Virus record (IMG/VR): IMGVR_UViG_3300034068_000202
Location: 1 to 31,242 of that record
From: a virus
Direction: 5' to 3' (one strand)
DNA length: 31,242 nt
Shown here: one piece after another, positions 5,931 through 12,919 of the stretch
Numbering within the stretch: position 1 is the first letter of the stretch
Layout: every line of letters begins with the position of its first letter
Notes under the pieces: model-generated
The model's database searches: none
Seen by the model: the letters and a program-made list of their open reading frames with translations, nothing else
What the model was told of the DNA's origin: nothing
Program-made: the position numbers and the translations under genes

Positions 5931-5965
5931 AATAGCCTTGCAAACGTGCAGGGCTATTTTGTTTT
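5931..5965 (+). terminator. Hairpin with T-rich tail downstream of the large terminase gene
   Basis: Arms AATAGCC (5931-5937) and GGCTATT (5952-5958) enclose TGCA/TGCA, giving an 11-pair stem with one mismatch and a four-base loop. On the plus strand TTTTGTTTT follows, so the U tract favours termination of plus-strand (antisense) transcription. On the minus strand it could act as a weak terminator or as 3'-end protection for the terminase message. Confidence 0.45.
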
Positions 5966-7283
5966 AAATGAATGCGTACTTCGTGTAGTTCCTATTCAGC
6001 TCAAAGTAAGCTCTCATCATAATAGCATCTGCTATATCGGGAGATATCCCTCCGGTGCGCTGGCTGATTGTATCCTTAGAAGTAACTCGCAGCTTTCCTT
6101 CCTTATCAGGATCTACTCTTCTCACTAACTCCAGCTCTTTAATAATATCTTCCTGATATTTAATGGGGAAGGTAATCTCATTCTTATCTATGAGCTCACC
6201 TAATCTAAAGTAGCAGTCAGCTTTTAGATTCATGTACTGAGTGCCTCTTACTGCTTTGCTACCATTCATGAATTCTCTGCACCTAAGACTATCTACCAAT
6301 CCACCGCCTACCCCATCAGCATCTGCAAGCACGTTGCTAAGTCTAATGCTGTGAGTGTTCATTAATCTTTGTATCTCTGCCTTTACTTCATCTTGTCTTT
6401 TTTGCTTAAGCACTACTATATCAATACAGCTTAATCCCTTCCATACACAAAGCACAGTTCTATCTTTACCCAAACGTGCTATATCCGCAGTGATGTATCC
6501 CTCTCCTACATTCATTGGCTCTCTAAAGCAGCGCACTAATTCATCATACATATAAAGTCTATCTGAGCTGTTATCAAATTCCCAATCTCCCTCTAAGAGT
6601 CTCTTCCTGTCCGCTTCAGGTAATCGGCTAAGGCTTGTTACGTAGGAATCGGGTAAGTGTATATTATCACCAGGTAGCGCTTGAATAAATGCCCTGTGTT
6701 GGGGTAAATTCTGATTCTTATAGGGTAAGTAGAATTGGTTATAGATCCATCCCTTTGAAGGATTGCAAGTGAGTAATATCTTAGGCTTAAGCCCAAACTC
6801 GTTTAGCTTGTACCTGATACGTGAGCTAACAATAGAATAAGCTTTCTCAGTTATCTCTGTAGCTTCGTCAATAAATGCATCTGTAATTTCAAGGCCACCT
6901 AAATCAGTCATCATCGGATCTGATGGATACAAAAACAAATCGGCTAAAATAATCTCTGAGCCATTGCTGAATTTAATGATATGGCTCTGCTGATTATAAA
7001 TGAAATCTTCGCCTGCCTTTAAGCCTATTTCATGAGCCACCTGAAAGAAGGTAGCCATGGTAGTCTTTTTAAGCGTATCTAATTTAGCTCGGCCTATGAG
7101 AGATCGTGTACCTGGATACTTTAAGCGCCTAAGAATTTGCCACATGCAGCCAAGCATAGTCTTACCCCCTCCTGCTGCTCCTCCATAGAGAATAGTCTCA
7201 ACGTCTGAATCTACTGAAAGAAATTTAAGTGCCTCGCTTTGCCTTGTTAGTGGCTTAAAATTATAATCTATTTGTCTCTCCAT
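5964..7283 (-). CDS. terL: Terminase large subunit
   Basis: This is a 439-residue packaging motor. The ATPase part has a Walker A motif GGAAGGGKT (residues 34-42), a Walker B segment ending in DAFIDE (135-140) and a coupling motif around LLTCNPS (169-175). The C-terminal RNase H-like nuclease has GYITADIARLGKDRTVL (Asp266), a second acidic cluster LADADGVGGG (Asp320, Asp322) and a final SPDIADAIMM. The enzyme cuts concatemers and pumps DNA through the portal. It overlaps the phosphoesterase gene upstream by 16 bases. It lies in the early/middle unit while the portal and small subunit lie in the late unit. The identity is secure from the motifs. Confidence 0.95.
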   Translation of the reverse strand: MERQIDYNFKPLTRQSEALKFLSVDSDVETILYGGAAGGGKTMLGCMWQILRRLKYPGTRSLIGRAKLDTLKKTTMATFFQVAHEIGLKAGEDFIYNQQSHIIKFSNGSEIILADLFLYPSDPMMTDLGGLEITDAFIDEATEITEKAYSIVSSRIRYKLNEFGLKPKILLTCNPSKGWIYNQFYLPYKNQNLPQHRAFIQALPGDNIHLPDSYVTSLSRLPEADRKRLLEGDWEFDNSSDRLYMYDELVRCFREPMNVGEGYITADIARLGKDRTVLCVWKGLSCIDIVVLKQKRQDEVKAEIQRLMNTHSIRLSNVLADADGVGGGLVDSLRCREFMNGSKAVRGTQYMNLKADCYFRLGELIDKNEITFPIKYQEDIIKELELVRRVDPDKEGKLRVTSKDTISQRTGGISPDIADAIMMRAYFELNRNYTKYAFI

Positions 7284-8146
7284 TGCACAAAATTAGGTAC
7301 AATGAGGTGAGTATCAACAGGTTTCTTAATTCTTTCTAAATTTAATTCTAATAGATAAGCACCCAAAGGTTTAGGAGGTCTCATACGCTCTACGTGAAAG
7401 CCCATAAAGCCCTCATCATACTCTTCTTTATAACTTGCTGTTCTAATGTGATGCACATATCTCATGTTAATTCTATAGCCTGAGTTACTTGCATAGCATA
7501 ACTCTTCTACCATATCAGCATGATGGTAAAGTTCATGCACATGGCCGGTCCAAATGCAATCAGCTCCATCTATCATTACACCCATACGGTTATTCTGAAT
7601 TACTCCCTTAGTAACTACTCCTCCTCCTCCTGATCCATGATAATACTTTGTCTTAAATACAAAAGTGCTCGTCTTAGTAGCTTGCACTCTATGTATCCAC
7701 CAACCGCCATAACCACCTACTAATACATTAGAGTTAGCTTCTCGGTTTAATCCACTTACAAATCTCTCTATTAAATCAGTTTCACAGTTCTTTATAATTG
7801 CAGTCTCATGGTTACCATATCCCACAAATATCATCAAATGAGCATAAGGCTTAAACCAATCTATCGCAGTATTAACTAAAGCATCTAAGTAATTAGCTAC
7901 GTTATGCTCCGGTAGAATATCCTGCTTACTTCTACGTGGATCATACTTGCCCTGCATGCAGCAGAACAAATCACCATTAACAGCAAAAGAAATATTTTCT
8001 TCTAAGCACTTATCTAAATGCGCTTTAAGTAGCTTTCTATCGCAATGGGGATTATCCCAGTGCAGATCACTCATCATTAAAAACTTATCACCGCTTTTGC
8101 AAGTAGTAACTATGACATTTCTACCCTCTCGATATGATGTAATCAT
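7268..8146 (-). CDS. Calcineurin-like metallophosphoesterase
   Basis: This is a 292-residue protein with the full set of metallophosphoesterase motifs in order: SDLH (Asp27, His29), NGD (Asp59), GNHE (111-114), a histidine at YHGSG (His170) and GHVH (201-204). Such enzymes bind two metal ions and cleave phosphodiesters or phosphomonoesters. Phage members may process DNA ends, act like the Mre11/SbcD nuclease or hydrolyse nucleotides. No capping domain typical of SbcD is evident. The gene overlaps the 118-residue protein upstream by 26 bases and the terminase downstream by 16, so it is part of a compact group with packaging genes. The substrate cannot be told from sequence. Confidence 0.9.
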   Translation of the reverse strand: MITSYREGRNVIVTTCKSGDKFLMMSDLHWDNPHCDRKLLKAHLDKCLEENISFAVNGDLFCCMQGKYDPRRSKQDILPEHNVANYLDALVNTAIDWFKPYAHLMIFVGYGNHETAIIKNCETDLIERFVSGLNREANSNVLVGGYGGWWIHRVQATKTSTFVFKTKYYHGSGGGGVVTKGVIQNNRMGVMIDGADCIWTGHVHELYHHADMVEELCYASNSGYRINMRYVHHIRTASYKEEYDEGFMGFHVERMRPPKPLGAYLLELNLERIKKPVDTHLIVPNFVQWRDK

Positions 8147-8477
8147 TTGTAATTATATTAGATTTAAGCTCCTGAAAATGTTTCTTGAATTCGTTATAAG
8201 GCACATCTATTACTACTGCATTATCTATGCCTTGCATAAGCGCTAAGGTGCGTTCTCCTACGTAGTACGTGCCATCTTTCCTAAACTCTACCTCAGCTTG
8301 AATACCCACACATTTGCGAGCATCAAACATAAAGGGGATATCCTCAGCATAAGTAGCCTCTAAGCCTATGTCATCGCTGTAATTCCATTGAATTATCGTG
8401 CAGCTGCATAGCTCAGGCAATAGTTTAGCGTTTAAATCTATTGGCTCCTTCTTTCTTTTAAATAGATTCATAGACAA
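8121..8477 (-). CDS. Hypothetical protein
   Basis: This is a 118-residue soluble protein I do not recognise. It starts MSMNLFKRKKEPID, contains a segment with a DIPFMFDARKCVG motif and a beta-rich middle, and ends ELKSNIITNDYIISRG. A second ATG two codons downstream is an equally possible start. It is the first gene after the strong terminator-like hairpin at 8486-8514, so either readthrough or an unseen promoter must supply its message. It overlaps the phosphoesterase gene by 26 bases. Confidence 0.6.
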   Translation of the reverse strand: MSMNLFKRKKEPIDLNAKLLPELCSCTIIQWNYSDDIGLEATYAEDIPFMFDARKCVGIQAEVEFRKDGTYYVGERTLALMQGIDNAVVIDVPYNEFKKHFQELKSNIITNDYIISRG

Positions 8478-8485
8478 AGGTTAAC

Positions 8486-8514
8486 AAAAAAGCCGAGCAA
8501 TGAGCTCAGCTTTT
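8486..8514 (-). terminator. Rho-independent terminator
   Basis: Reading minus, AAGCTGAGC (8512-8504) pairs with GCTCGGCTT (8498-8490) over nine positions with one G-U pair and a five-base loop, followed by six Ts. This is the most convincing terminator in the window. It lies after the small HTH gene and before the group leading to the terminase, so it divides the early/middle unit. Confidence 0.75.
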
Positions 8515-8524
8515 CAAATTAGTT

Positions 8525-8544
8525 ACTAACATCTATTTGTTAGT
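8525..8544. promoter_or_regulatory. Inverted repeat, possible operator
   Basis: Seven-base arms ACTAACA and TGTTAGT flank a six-base centre. It lies 17 bases past the stop of the small HTH protein. Its half-site ATTTGTTA recurs in inverted repeats at 12503-12518 and, as TAACAAAT, at 4225-4232, all in intergenic control regions. Confidence 0.4.
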
Positions 8545-8560
8545 GGAAGAAATTAGATAA

Positions 8561-8755
8561 TTATATTTTTTCCTCCCGAATCTCTATCTTAAATAGTTCT
8601 TTAAGTATTTCTATCTCCGCATCTTTCCAGTTGCTAATTCCCTGCTCTCTCAGGCAATAGTTACTTTGCTCTATGCCTAACTTATAAGCTAGGTAGTCTT
8701 GCTTGTATCCATAGAATAACCTATAGCATTTAATTGATTTGTGAAATGGTATCAT
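8561..8755 (-). CDS. Small HTH (Xre-like) DNA-binding protein
   Basis: This is a 64-residue protein built as a single helix-turn-helix domain: KCYRLFYGYKQDYLAYKLGI (residues ~9-28) matches the first two helices of Xre/Cro-type regulators, and SNYCLREQGI continues into the recognition helix, followed by a C-terminal helix rich in Lys and Glu. It probably binds DNA as a dimer and could regulate one of the phage operators (8525-8544, 12503-12518). Its start overlaps the stop of the 247-residue gene upstream by four bases, and a strong terminator lies 47 bases after its stop. The gene is short for a full repressor and has no dimerisation domain, so a Cro-like role is more likely. Confidence 0.65.
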   Translation of the reverse strand: MIPFHKSIKCYRLFYGYKQDYLAYKLGIEQSNYCLREQGISNWKDAEIEILKELFKIEIREEKI

Positions 8756-9495
8756 GATTGTTTGATTATTTTTTTAATAATGTCTATGTAAATTAATCTG
8801 CTCAGCTCTATCTTTTGGTAGCCATCAAACTCTTCTTGGGCAGATGGGCCTAACACTACTCGGTTAGATGCTTTAAATTTAGCCTCTGTTTTCTGCTTAG
8901 CCAAGTCATCAAAGCGTGCCCATACCTCTGCATCCCATTCCGATTTCTTATAGATGCCCTGCCTAAATAAGCGCTGACAGTTGTAAGGTGCAGATATTTC
9001 TACCCAGGTCTCCTTACCATCTTGCCATCTTTCTACATCAGCGTGCAGCGCAGTTAATGGATCAGTAGGTTCAGCTCTTATAATCTCAGGCTCTGGTAAT
9101 ATCAGCGCCTTGTTAAGCTCTCGCCATACTTTGCTCTTATACTCTTCATAGCGCTTAAATACATCACTCATAAAAGCTACGCTAAATAGATTAAATGCAT
9201 CTATTCTGTCAAAGTCTTTACCTATTGCATTGTATAAGAAAGCATTTTGCCAATCTTTTATAGAGAGCTGCATGTAAGTAGTCAATACTACTTGCTTAAG
9301 CAGGCTAACTTCGATGTCTGAAGGCAGAGATTTAATGCCATTAACTACAGCTGCTTGTGCTATGAGCTCTCTAAACTCTTGCTCATTCAAACATATAAGC
9401 TTATCTGAGCTCATGCAGGCCACGATGTTCTTCTCTTCAGCGCTTAGTAAACGACTGAAGCTCGGATGTACTAATACGGCCAATTCTTTGCTCAT
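8752..9495 (-). CDS. Putative replication-associated protein
   Basis: This is a 247-residue, mostly helical soluble protein. The central part (QVVLTTYMQLSIKDWQNAFL, then NLFSVAFMSDVFKRYEEYKS) resembles proteins of Bacteroidota phages that lie between initiator-like and primosome-like genes. No ATPase or nuclease motif is visible. It follows a protein carrying the FTPPS...WKVGKN...WKAA motif often found in replication modules and overlaps it by 59 bases. It precedes the small HTH regulator. A role as replication organiser or helicase-loader-like factor is plausible from context but not shown by any motif. Confidence 0.5.
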   Translation of the reverse strand: MSKELAVLVHPSFSRLLSAEEKNIVACMSSDKLICLNEQEFRELIAQAAVVNGIKSLPSDIEVSLLKQVVLTTYMQLSIKDWQNAFLYNAIGKDFDRIDAFNLFSVAFMSDVFKRYEEYKSKVWRELNKALILPEPEIIRAEPTDPLTALHADVERWQDGKETWVEISAPYNCQRLFRQGIYKKSEWDAEVWARFDDLAKQKTEAKFKASNRVVLGPSAQEEFDGYQKIELSRLIYIDIIKKIIKQS

Positions 9496-9760
9496 CTTGT
9501 TCTGTTTTATTTTGGTTTATATCTCTTGCTCTCCACTGATCAGCAGCAGCCTTCCAGCTCTTCATGGAATTCTTGCCTACCTTCCATCCATTGCTCTCAT
9601 AAAAGCAATAGAATCTTTTAGATAGAACTATATCATCTGTGTAGGCTATGATGTCTGAGAGTGATGGAGGTGTAAATTTGATAGAAGGTAAACGCTTTGT
9701 TTCAAGCGCTTTAACCCTCTCCTCTAGCGCTTCGATGCGCTTTAATAAGATAGTCATCAT
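9437..9760 (-). CDS. Coiled-coil protein with conserved C-terminal GWKVGKN...WKAA motif
   Basis: This is a 107-residue protein when started at ATG 9760, which follows an A-rich leader identical in style to that before the gene ending at 9772; a longer frame to 9811 has no good start. Residues ~5-25 form a short coiled coil (RIEALEERVKALETKR). The middle has FTPPSLSDIIAYTDD and FYCFYESNGWKVGKN then MKSWKAAADQW. This last block recurs at the end of DnaD-like and other replication proteins in Bacteroidota phages. Here it is a stand-alone protein. It overlaps the next gene by 59 bases. Probable replication accessory factor. Confidence 0.65.
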   Translation of the reverse strand: MMTILLKRIEALEERVKALETKRLPSIKFTPPSLSDIIAYTDDIVLSKRFYCFYESNGWKVGKNSMKSWKAAADQWRARDINQNKTEQDEQRIGRISTSELQSFTKR

Positions 9761-9771
9761 TTGGTTTAGTA

Positions 9772-10176
9772 TTATTGATTCGCCAAATATAACAGAAATC
9801 TCTTCCACCAAGGCAATGCTACTGCTTTTTTCTCTTTAAGCTCAGAGATATACTTAAAGCCTTTAGGCTTAGTCCATTCGTATTCGGTAATATTATTCTC
9901 TGCTTTTGTTTGCTGAATCTGCTCATAGTATCTATTCTTAGCCTCAATAAATTGATTGAACTTATCTTGTCTTAAATGCTTTGCAGCTTCCCAATCACGT
10001 GAGCCCACCTTTTTAATAATGCCTACTTCTCGCATAAGTTGCAGGTATTGCTTTCCCATTCGCTCATGCTTGAGTGCTGCGCTTGGTGTCATTCCAGCAT
10101 TGACTAAAACACACACGCTTTTTACTCGCTCTATAGTTACCTTACCGGTATCATAACTAATGCTTAATTGTTTCAT
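9772..10176 (-). CDS. Putative DNA-binding early protein
   Basis: This is a 134-residue basic protein. Residues ~15-60 have helix-turn-helix character (VLVNAGMTPSAALKHERMGK followed by YLQLMREVGIIKKVG). The remainder is helical and ends in a tryptophan-rich amphipathic stretch (ALPWWKRFLLYLANQ) that could touch membrane or a partner. The ATG at 10176 is preceded by an A-rich sequence TAAACCAAATG that is repeated before the gene starting at 9760. It lies between the DnaA-like protein and the coiled-coil protein, so a role in replication control is plausible. I do not recognise a named family. Confidence 0.6.
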   Translation of the reverse strand: MKQLSISYDTGKVTIERVKSVCVLVNAGMTPSAALKHERMGKQYLQLMREVGIIKKVGSRDWEAAKHLRQDKFNQFIEAKNRYYEQIQQTKAENNITEYEWTKPKGFKYISELKEKKAVALPWWKRFLLYLANQ

Positions 10177-10196
10177 TTGGTTTAGTGATTTATTAA

Positions 10197-10685
10197 TTAT
10201 TTACTTAATCTGTTAAATGCTCGGTTTAAATCTTGGCTATCTATGTGATTTAGAATCTGCTCCACATGACCTCTATACATTCGATCTGTTTGGATTAAAG
10301 CCTCCACATGCTTAACAGCGTGCAGCACTGTAGCGTGATGCCTATTAAATACCTTGCCTACATCATAGAAGCTCATGCTGGTACCCTTGCGAATAATCCA
10401 CATAGCAGTTTGCCTGATATCGTTTAGTTCTCGCTTTCTACATTTGCCCTTCATCTCACTCCAATCCACCTGAGTAAGATTGCAAATCACTTTCATCATA
10501 TCATTAGTGAGTTTCTCGTTAATAGATTCTACCTCTCCATTAATTGACTGCCAATTAAGCTCCGGTATCTCACTTTCATTCACAGCTCTGATTAAGTTAT
10601 CTATGCGCTTGCGTGCAAAGTGCTGATGATCTGATGGTATAAGCAGAATTAAATCTGCTATCTTTTTTTCTACTGCGTTACTCAT
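10197..10685 (-). CDS. DnaA domain IV-like protein (putative initiator)
   Basis: This is a 162-residue protein. The C-terminal half (residues ~80-150) matches the DNA-binding domain IV of DnaA: RELNDIRQTAMWIIRK, then SFYDVGKVFNRHHATVLHAV with the basic/His signature loop that reads the DnaA box. The N-terminal half is helical and lacks any AAA+ ATPase motif, so it is not a full DnaA. Phages and plasmids use such partial proteins as initiators or as competitors for host DnaA boxes. DnaA-box-like sites lie at 5826-5857. It overlaps the small HTH gene upstream by four bases. Confidence 0.75.
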   Translation of the reverse strand: MSNAVEKKIADLILLIPSDHQHFARKRIDNLIRAVNESEIPELNWQSINGEVESINEKLTNDMMKVICNLTQVDWSEMKGKCRKRELNDIRQTAMWIIRKGTSMSFYDVGKVFNRHHATVLHAVKHVEALIQTDRMYRGHVEQILNHIDSQDLNRAFNRLSK

Positions 10686-10915
10686 TTGCTATCCTTCATT
10701 AATTCGATTATGTATGGTATCTCTTCCTCAGTTACATTAGCGAGCTTACCTATGTGTGATACCTTCATAGTAAACGGTTGCTTAATGAACTTTTGAGCTG
10801 TGGGGTAACTTACCTCCAGCACCTCCGCAAAGTGTGCAACAGTCATAAAATGACTGCGCACCCATGCGTGAAACGGTGTAAGCTTAGAATGGCATTTCAT
10901 CGTTGCTAATTTCAT
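10682..10915 (-). CDS. Small helix-turn-helix protein
   Basis: This is a 77-residue protein. Residues ~24-55 (MTVAHFAEVLEVSYPTAQKF followed by IKQPFTMKVSHIGKLA) form a helix-turn-helix like that of excisionase- or Cro-like proteins. A second ATG at codon 6 is possible. The start overlaps the end of the SSB-like gene by 32 bases, and its own stop overlaps the DnaA-like gene. It may regulate the early unit or assist replication initiation. The DNA target is not evident. Confidence 0.65.
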   Translation of the reverse strand: MKLATMKCHSKLTPFHAWVRSHFMTVAHFAEVLEVSYPTAQKFIKQPFTMKVSHIGKLANVTEEEIPYIIELMKDSK

Positions 10916-11507
10916 TGGTTAAATCTAATTTAGTTTCTATAATAGACTCGCCTTTAAGCCATGCTAAGAATATCTCAGCAGTATCTAATACATCACCTGG
11001 CTTACTTCCCTTTTGCTCTTTGCAGAATAGCACAGCATTGTTTAGAGCTACTGATTTGCTTATAGAATTCTGCACATCAGGTGATTCTTTGCGGTAATTA
11101 ACAGCGCTATTTACCGCACCACCTTGAGCAGAAGATGGACCACTGTACTGCATTGGATTCTGCATCTTAAAGTTAGTAGTCTTTTTACCTGTAGGACCTG
11201 TACGCTCTTCAGCAGTGTAATGCAAGGTAGCACCTACTGCTATCTTAGGGCTGTTCATATCCTTAACTCCTATTTGACCTACCTCTCCATTTTCGAGAAG
11301 TAAATCAAAGTAATGGATAGCTCCTGAAGGTCCATCCCACGTTCTAACAAATTTCTGTGATTTAACTGTTGACTGATTCATAACTGTTTGTTTTATTTTG
11401 TTTTTATTTATGTATTTATCTAACTTACTTGCTAACTTTTCTTCCTGCTCATCCCAATCTATTGATGGCTTCAGCTTATCCCAATTAGGTTCTCTTGTGT
11501 AACTCAT
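10884..11507 (-). CDS. SSB-like single-stranded DNA-binding protein
   Basis: This is a 207-residue protein if started at ATG 11507, or 165 residues from ATG 11381, which follows a very A-rich stretch like the leaders of other genes here. The first ~42 residues (MSYTREPNWDKLKPS...) contain no stop and look partly coding, so the start is undecided. The core has a beta-rich OB-like segment (HYFDLLLENGEVGQIGVKD, then ATLHYTAEER), a Gln/Ser/Gly-rich linker and an acidic C-terminus ending DEMPF, which resembles the partner-binding tip of bacterial SSB (DDIPF type). It should coat single-stranded DNA in replication and recombination. The call rests on layout and tail. Confidence 0.7.
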   Translation of the reverse strand: MSYTREPNWDKLKPSIDWDEQEEKLASKLDKYINKNKIKQTVMNQSTVKSQKFVRTWDGPSGAIHYFDLLLENGEVGQIGVKDMNSPKIAVGATLHYTAEERTGPTGKKTTNFKMQNPMQYSGPSSAQGGAVNSAVNYRKESPDVQNSISKSVALNNAVLFCKEQKGSKPGDVLDTAEIFLAWLKGESIIETKLDLTNEISNDEMPF

Positions 11508-11640
11508 CAGGATTGTTTTGAAAGTATGAGCGCCAGCTCTCATAAACTACTTTCTGAGCCATTTCGTTGAACTCTAACTCCTCTCCCGGTAGTGAGCTCT
11601 GCACGCAGATAAATCTGCTTTGGTAGCGATCAGATAACAT
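11485..11640 (-). CDS. Small hypothetical protein
   Basis: This is a 51-residue protein from ATG 11640, which overlaps the stop of the upstream gene by 11 bases. A longer frame to 11733 would overlap that gene heavily and has poor composition, so it was not used. It contains one Cys and a C-terminal segment VVYESWRSYFQNNPDELHKR. Its last 23 bases overlap the possible ATG 11507 of the SSB-like gene. Function unknown. Confidence 0.5.
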   Translation of the reverse strand: MLSDRYQSRFICVQSSLPGEELEFNEMAQKVVYESWRSYFQNNPDELHKRT

Positions 11641-11860
11641 AGCGATCAGACATAAAGTAGTCATGCACATTATTTTCATCTTCGCTCTCAAATTGGTAGA
11701 GGAAGGTCCCATCATCAGGGAATACCTCACCATGCTTTTTAGCTGTTGAGAAATCAGTTAGTGAATAGGAGTGAGCTGATGTATACAGCCTCCATTTGCA
11801 TCCTTCGGCATCCCACCGAGATACGATAACCTTACCGGTTATGTTGTTTGGTTTATTCAT
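11630..11860 (-). CDS. Small hypothetical early protein
   Basis: This is a 76-residue soluble protein with an apparently compact beta-rich fold: GKVIVSRWDAEGCKWRLYTS, then SYSLTDFSTAKKHGEVF, an acidic segment and DYFMSDRYVI. A T/A-rich leader precedes the ATG. I do not recognise a family. Early phage proteins of this size often modulate host enzymes, but there is no direct evidence here. Confidence 0.6.
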   Translation of the reverse strand: MNKPNNITGKVIVSRWDAEGCKWRLYTSAHSYSLTDFSTAKKHGEVFPDDGTFLYQFESEDENNVHDYFMSDRYVI

Positions 11861-11885
11861 GATTATTAATTAAGTTGCTAATATA

Positions 11886-12122
11886 CTAAATTCTTTTTAT
11901 ACTGATAACTACCTCGTCATTTTCCCACTCATACAATGCGCCTTCGTTATACTCTTCTATCCATACTGGAGTATAATCAAATTTGTAAATCTTCATGAGT
12001 AGTGGTAGCATCTGCTGCGCTACTTCCCATGTATCTGCTATGAATAAGTTAGCAGTGCCTAAGCGCTCAGCTATTGAGATTGCTACCTCGTCTAATGGTG
12101 TAACTACTACGTGGTACTTCAT
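11886..12122 (-). CDS. Small hypothetical early protein
   Basis: This is a 78-residue acidic protein (MKYHVVVTPLDEVAISIAER ... TPVWIEEYNEGALYEWENDE). It alternates strands and helices and has no membrane segment. Its start overlaps the stop of the 60-residue gene upstream by four bases (ATGA). Function unknown. Confidence 0.6.
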   Translation of the reverse strand: MKYHVVVTPLDEVAISIAERLGTANLFIADTWEVAQQMLPLLMKIYKFDYTPVWIEEYNEGALYEWENDEVVISIKRI

Positions 12123-12301
12123 AGCTCTACCTCCTTACTTAATAGGATAGTCTTAGTAGGTATCCAGGTAATAGCTTCCTCATACTCAGCCTTAGCCTCT
12201 TCAAAGGTTGCAAATGATTTCTGATAGCTGCCATCAATTTTAAGATAGTAGCGTGTGCCATCATACTTGGCTTGCTCTTCAATTTCAAATAGTTTAGTCA
12301 T
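12119..12301 (-). CDS. Small hypothetical early protein
   Basis: This is a 60-residue protein (MTKLFEIEEQAKYDGTRYYL, then KSFATFEEAKAEYEEAITWI). The pattern of a three-stranded sheet followed by a helix around 'TFEEAKAEYEEA' is frequent in small phage and host proteins. Its stop overlaps the next start. Function unknown. Confidence 0.6.
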   Translation of the reverse strand: MTKLFEIEEQAKYDGTRYYLKIDGSYQKSFATFEEAKAEYEEAITWIPTKTILLSKEVEL

Positions 12302-12303
12302 GA

Positions 12304-12420
12304 TTATTTATAATTTATATTGGTTTCTATTTTTTCTAACTCTGCTGTCTGAGCATCGAATGTGCCAGCAATTAACATTCCTGCGAAGAGGACTAAGATG
12401 ATGAGTAGTGCTTTTTTCAT
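12304..12420 (-). CDS. Small secreted or membrane peptide, first early gene
   Basis: This is a 38-residue peptide starting MKKALLIILVLFAGMLIAG, a textbook signal peptide or single membrane helix, followed by a short polar tail (TFDAQTAELEKIETNINYK). It starts 23 bases downstream of the -7 element of the best promoter in the window, so it is the first gene of the early unit. A membrane peptide made first could act on the host envelope, for example in superinfection exclusion, but that is speculation. Confidence 0.55.
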   Translation of the reverse strand: MKKALLIILVLFAGMLIAGTFDAQTAELEKIETNINYK

Positions 12421-12442
12421 TTGCTTATTGATTTAATTTTAG

Positions 12443-12473
12443 CAAATGTACTACAATATTTTAGATATGCAAA
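12443..12473 (-). promoter_or_regulatory. Bacteroidota-type promoter of the early unit
   Basis: Reading minus, TTTG (12473-12470) is followed after exactly 19 bases by TACATTTG (12450-12443). This is a perfect match to the primary-sigma consensus of Bacteroidota, TTTG at -33 and TAnnTTTG at -7. The start of transcription would be near 12437, about 15-20 bases before the first ATG (12420). Confidence 0.75.
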
Positions 12474-12480
12474 AGAAACC

Positions 12481-12518
12481 TTACTAATTTTAGTAAAGTT
12501 ATTAACAAAGATTTGTTA
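12481..12518. promoter_or_regulatory. Two inverted repeats upstream of the early promoter
   Basis: TTACTA-ATTT-TAGTAA (12481-12496) and TAACAAA-GA-TTTGTTA (12503-12518) lie between the last lysis gene and the -33 element. The first, read minus, is followed by a T-rich tract and may weakly end the late message. The second resembles an operator and shares the half-site ATTTGTTA with 8525-8544. Confidence 0.45.
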
Positions 12519-12520
12519 GC

Positions 12521-12919
12521 TTAGAAAAATACAGTGAAGATAATACCCCCTATAAATGAGATGGGAATACCTATAAGCGCTGTATTGCGCCATGATTCTT
12601 TACGTGCAGATTCTTTATCTCGCTCTTGCTGTGCTGCGCTTAGATTAATTGCCATGCGCTCGTTTAGTACACTGTATTCATCTATAGATTTAGCCTGATC
12701 ACTAATGACATAAGATGCAATACTATCACTTTTAGTCAATAAGACTACCTGAGATTTGAGATAATCACGCTCTATCTTTAATTTAAGTAATGATCTTACT
12801 TGCTCAGTCGTTAGTGTTACCAGGGTATCTTTCCCCGGCAAGGCTTGAGAGTAGATTGTGCATGGCTCTGCGCAGGCCATTCCTATCAAGAGAATCAATA
12901 GCGCTAATGTTTGCTTCAT
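12521..12919 (-). CDS. Spanin-like envelope protein
   Basis: This is a 132-residue protein with an N-terminal signal (KQTLALLILLIGMACA) followed by a cysteine-containing EPC, a periplasmic helical part rich in heptads (residues ~40-105) and a C-terminal membrane segment (NTALIGIPISFIGGIIF). The cleavage site could be lipoprotein-like at GMAC, although the -3 residue is not ideal. A lipidated or cleaved N-terminus, coiled coil and C-terminal inner-membrane helix is the layout of a unimolecular spanin, which fuses inner and outer membranes at lysis. The first 116 bases overlap, in another frame, the end of the preceding coiled-coil gene, recalling Rz/Rz1. Confidence 0.55.
   Translation of the reverse strand: MKQTLALLILLIGMACAEPCTIYSQALPGKDTLVTLTTEQVRSLLKLKIERDYLKSQVVLLTKSDSIASYVISDQAKSIDEYSVLNERMAINLSAAQQERDKESARKESWRNTALIGIPISFIGGIIFTVFF

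Noticed and set aside
9761-9811. N-terminal extension of the coiled-coil gene to 9811
   Set aside because: It overlaps the preceding gene, while ATG 9760 follows the same A-rich leader TAAACCAAATG as the gene starting at 10176.
11641-11733. N-terminal extension of the 51-residue gene to 11733
   Set aside because: It would overlap the well-supported 76-residue gene by about 100 bases, and its Met/Cys-rich sequence looks like an out-of-frame shadow.
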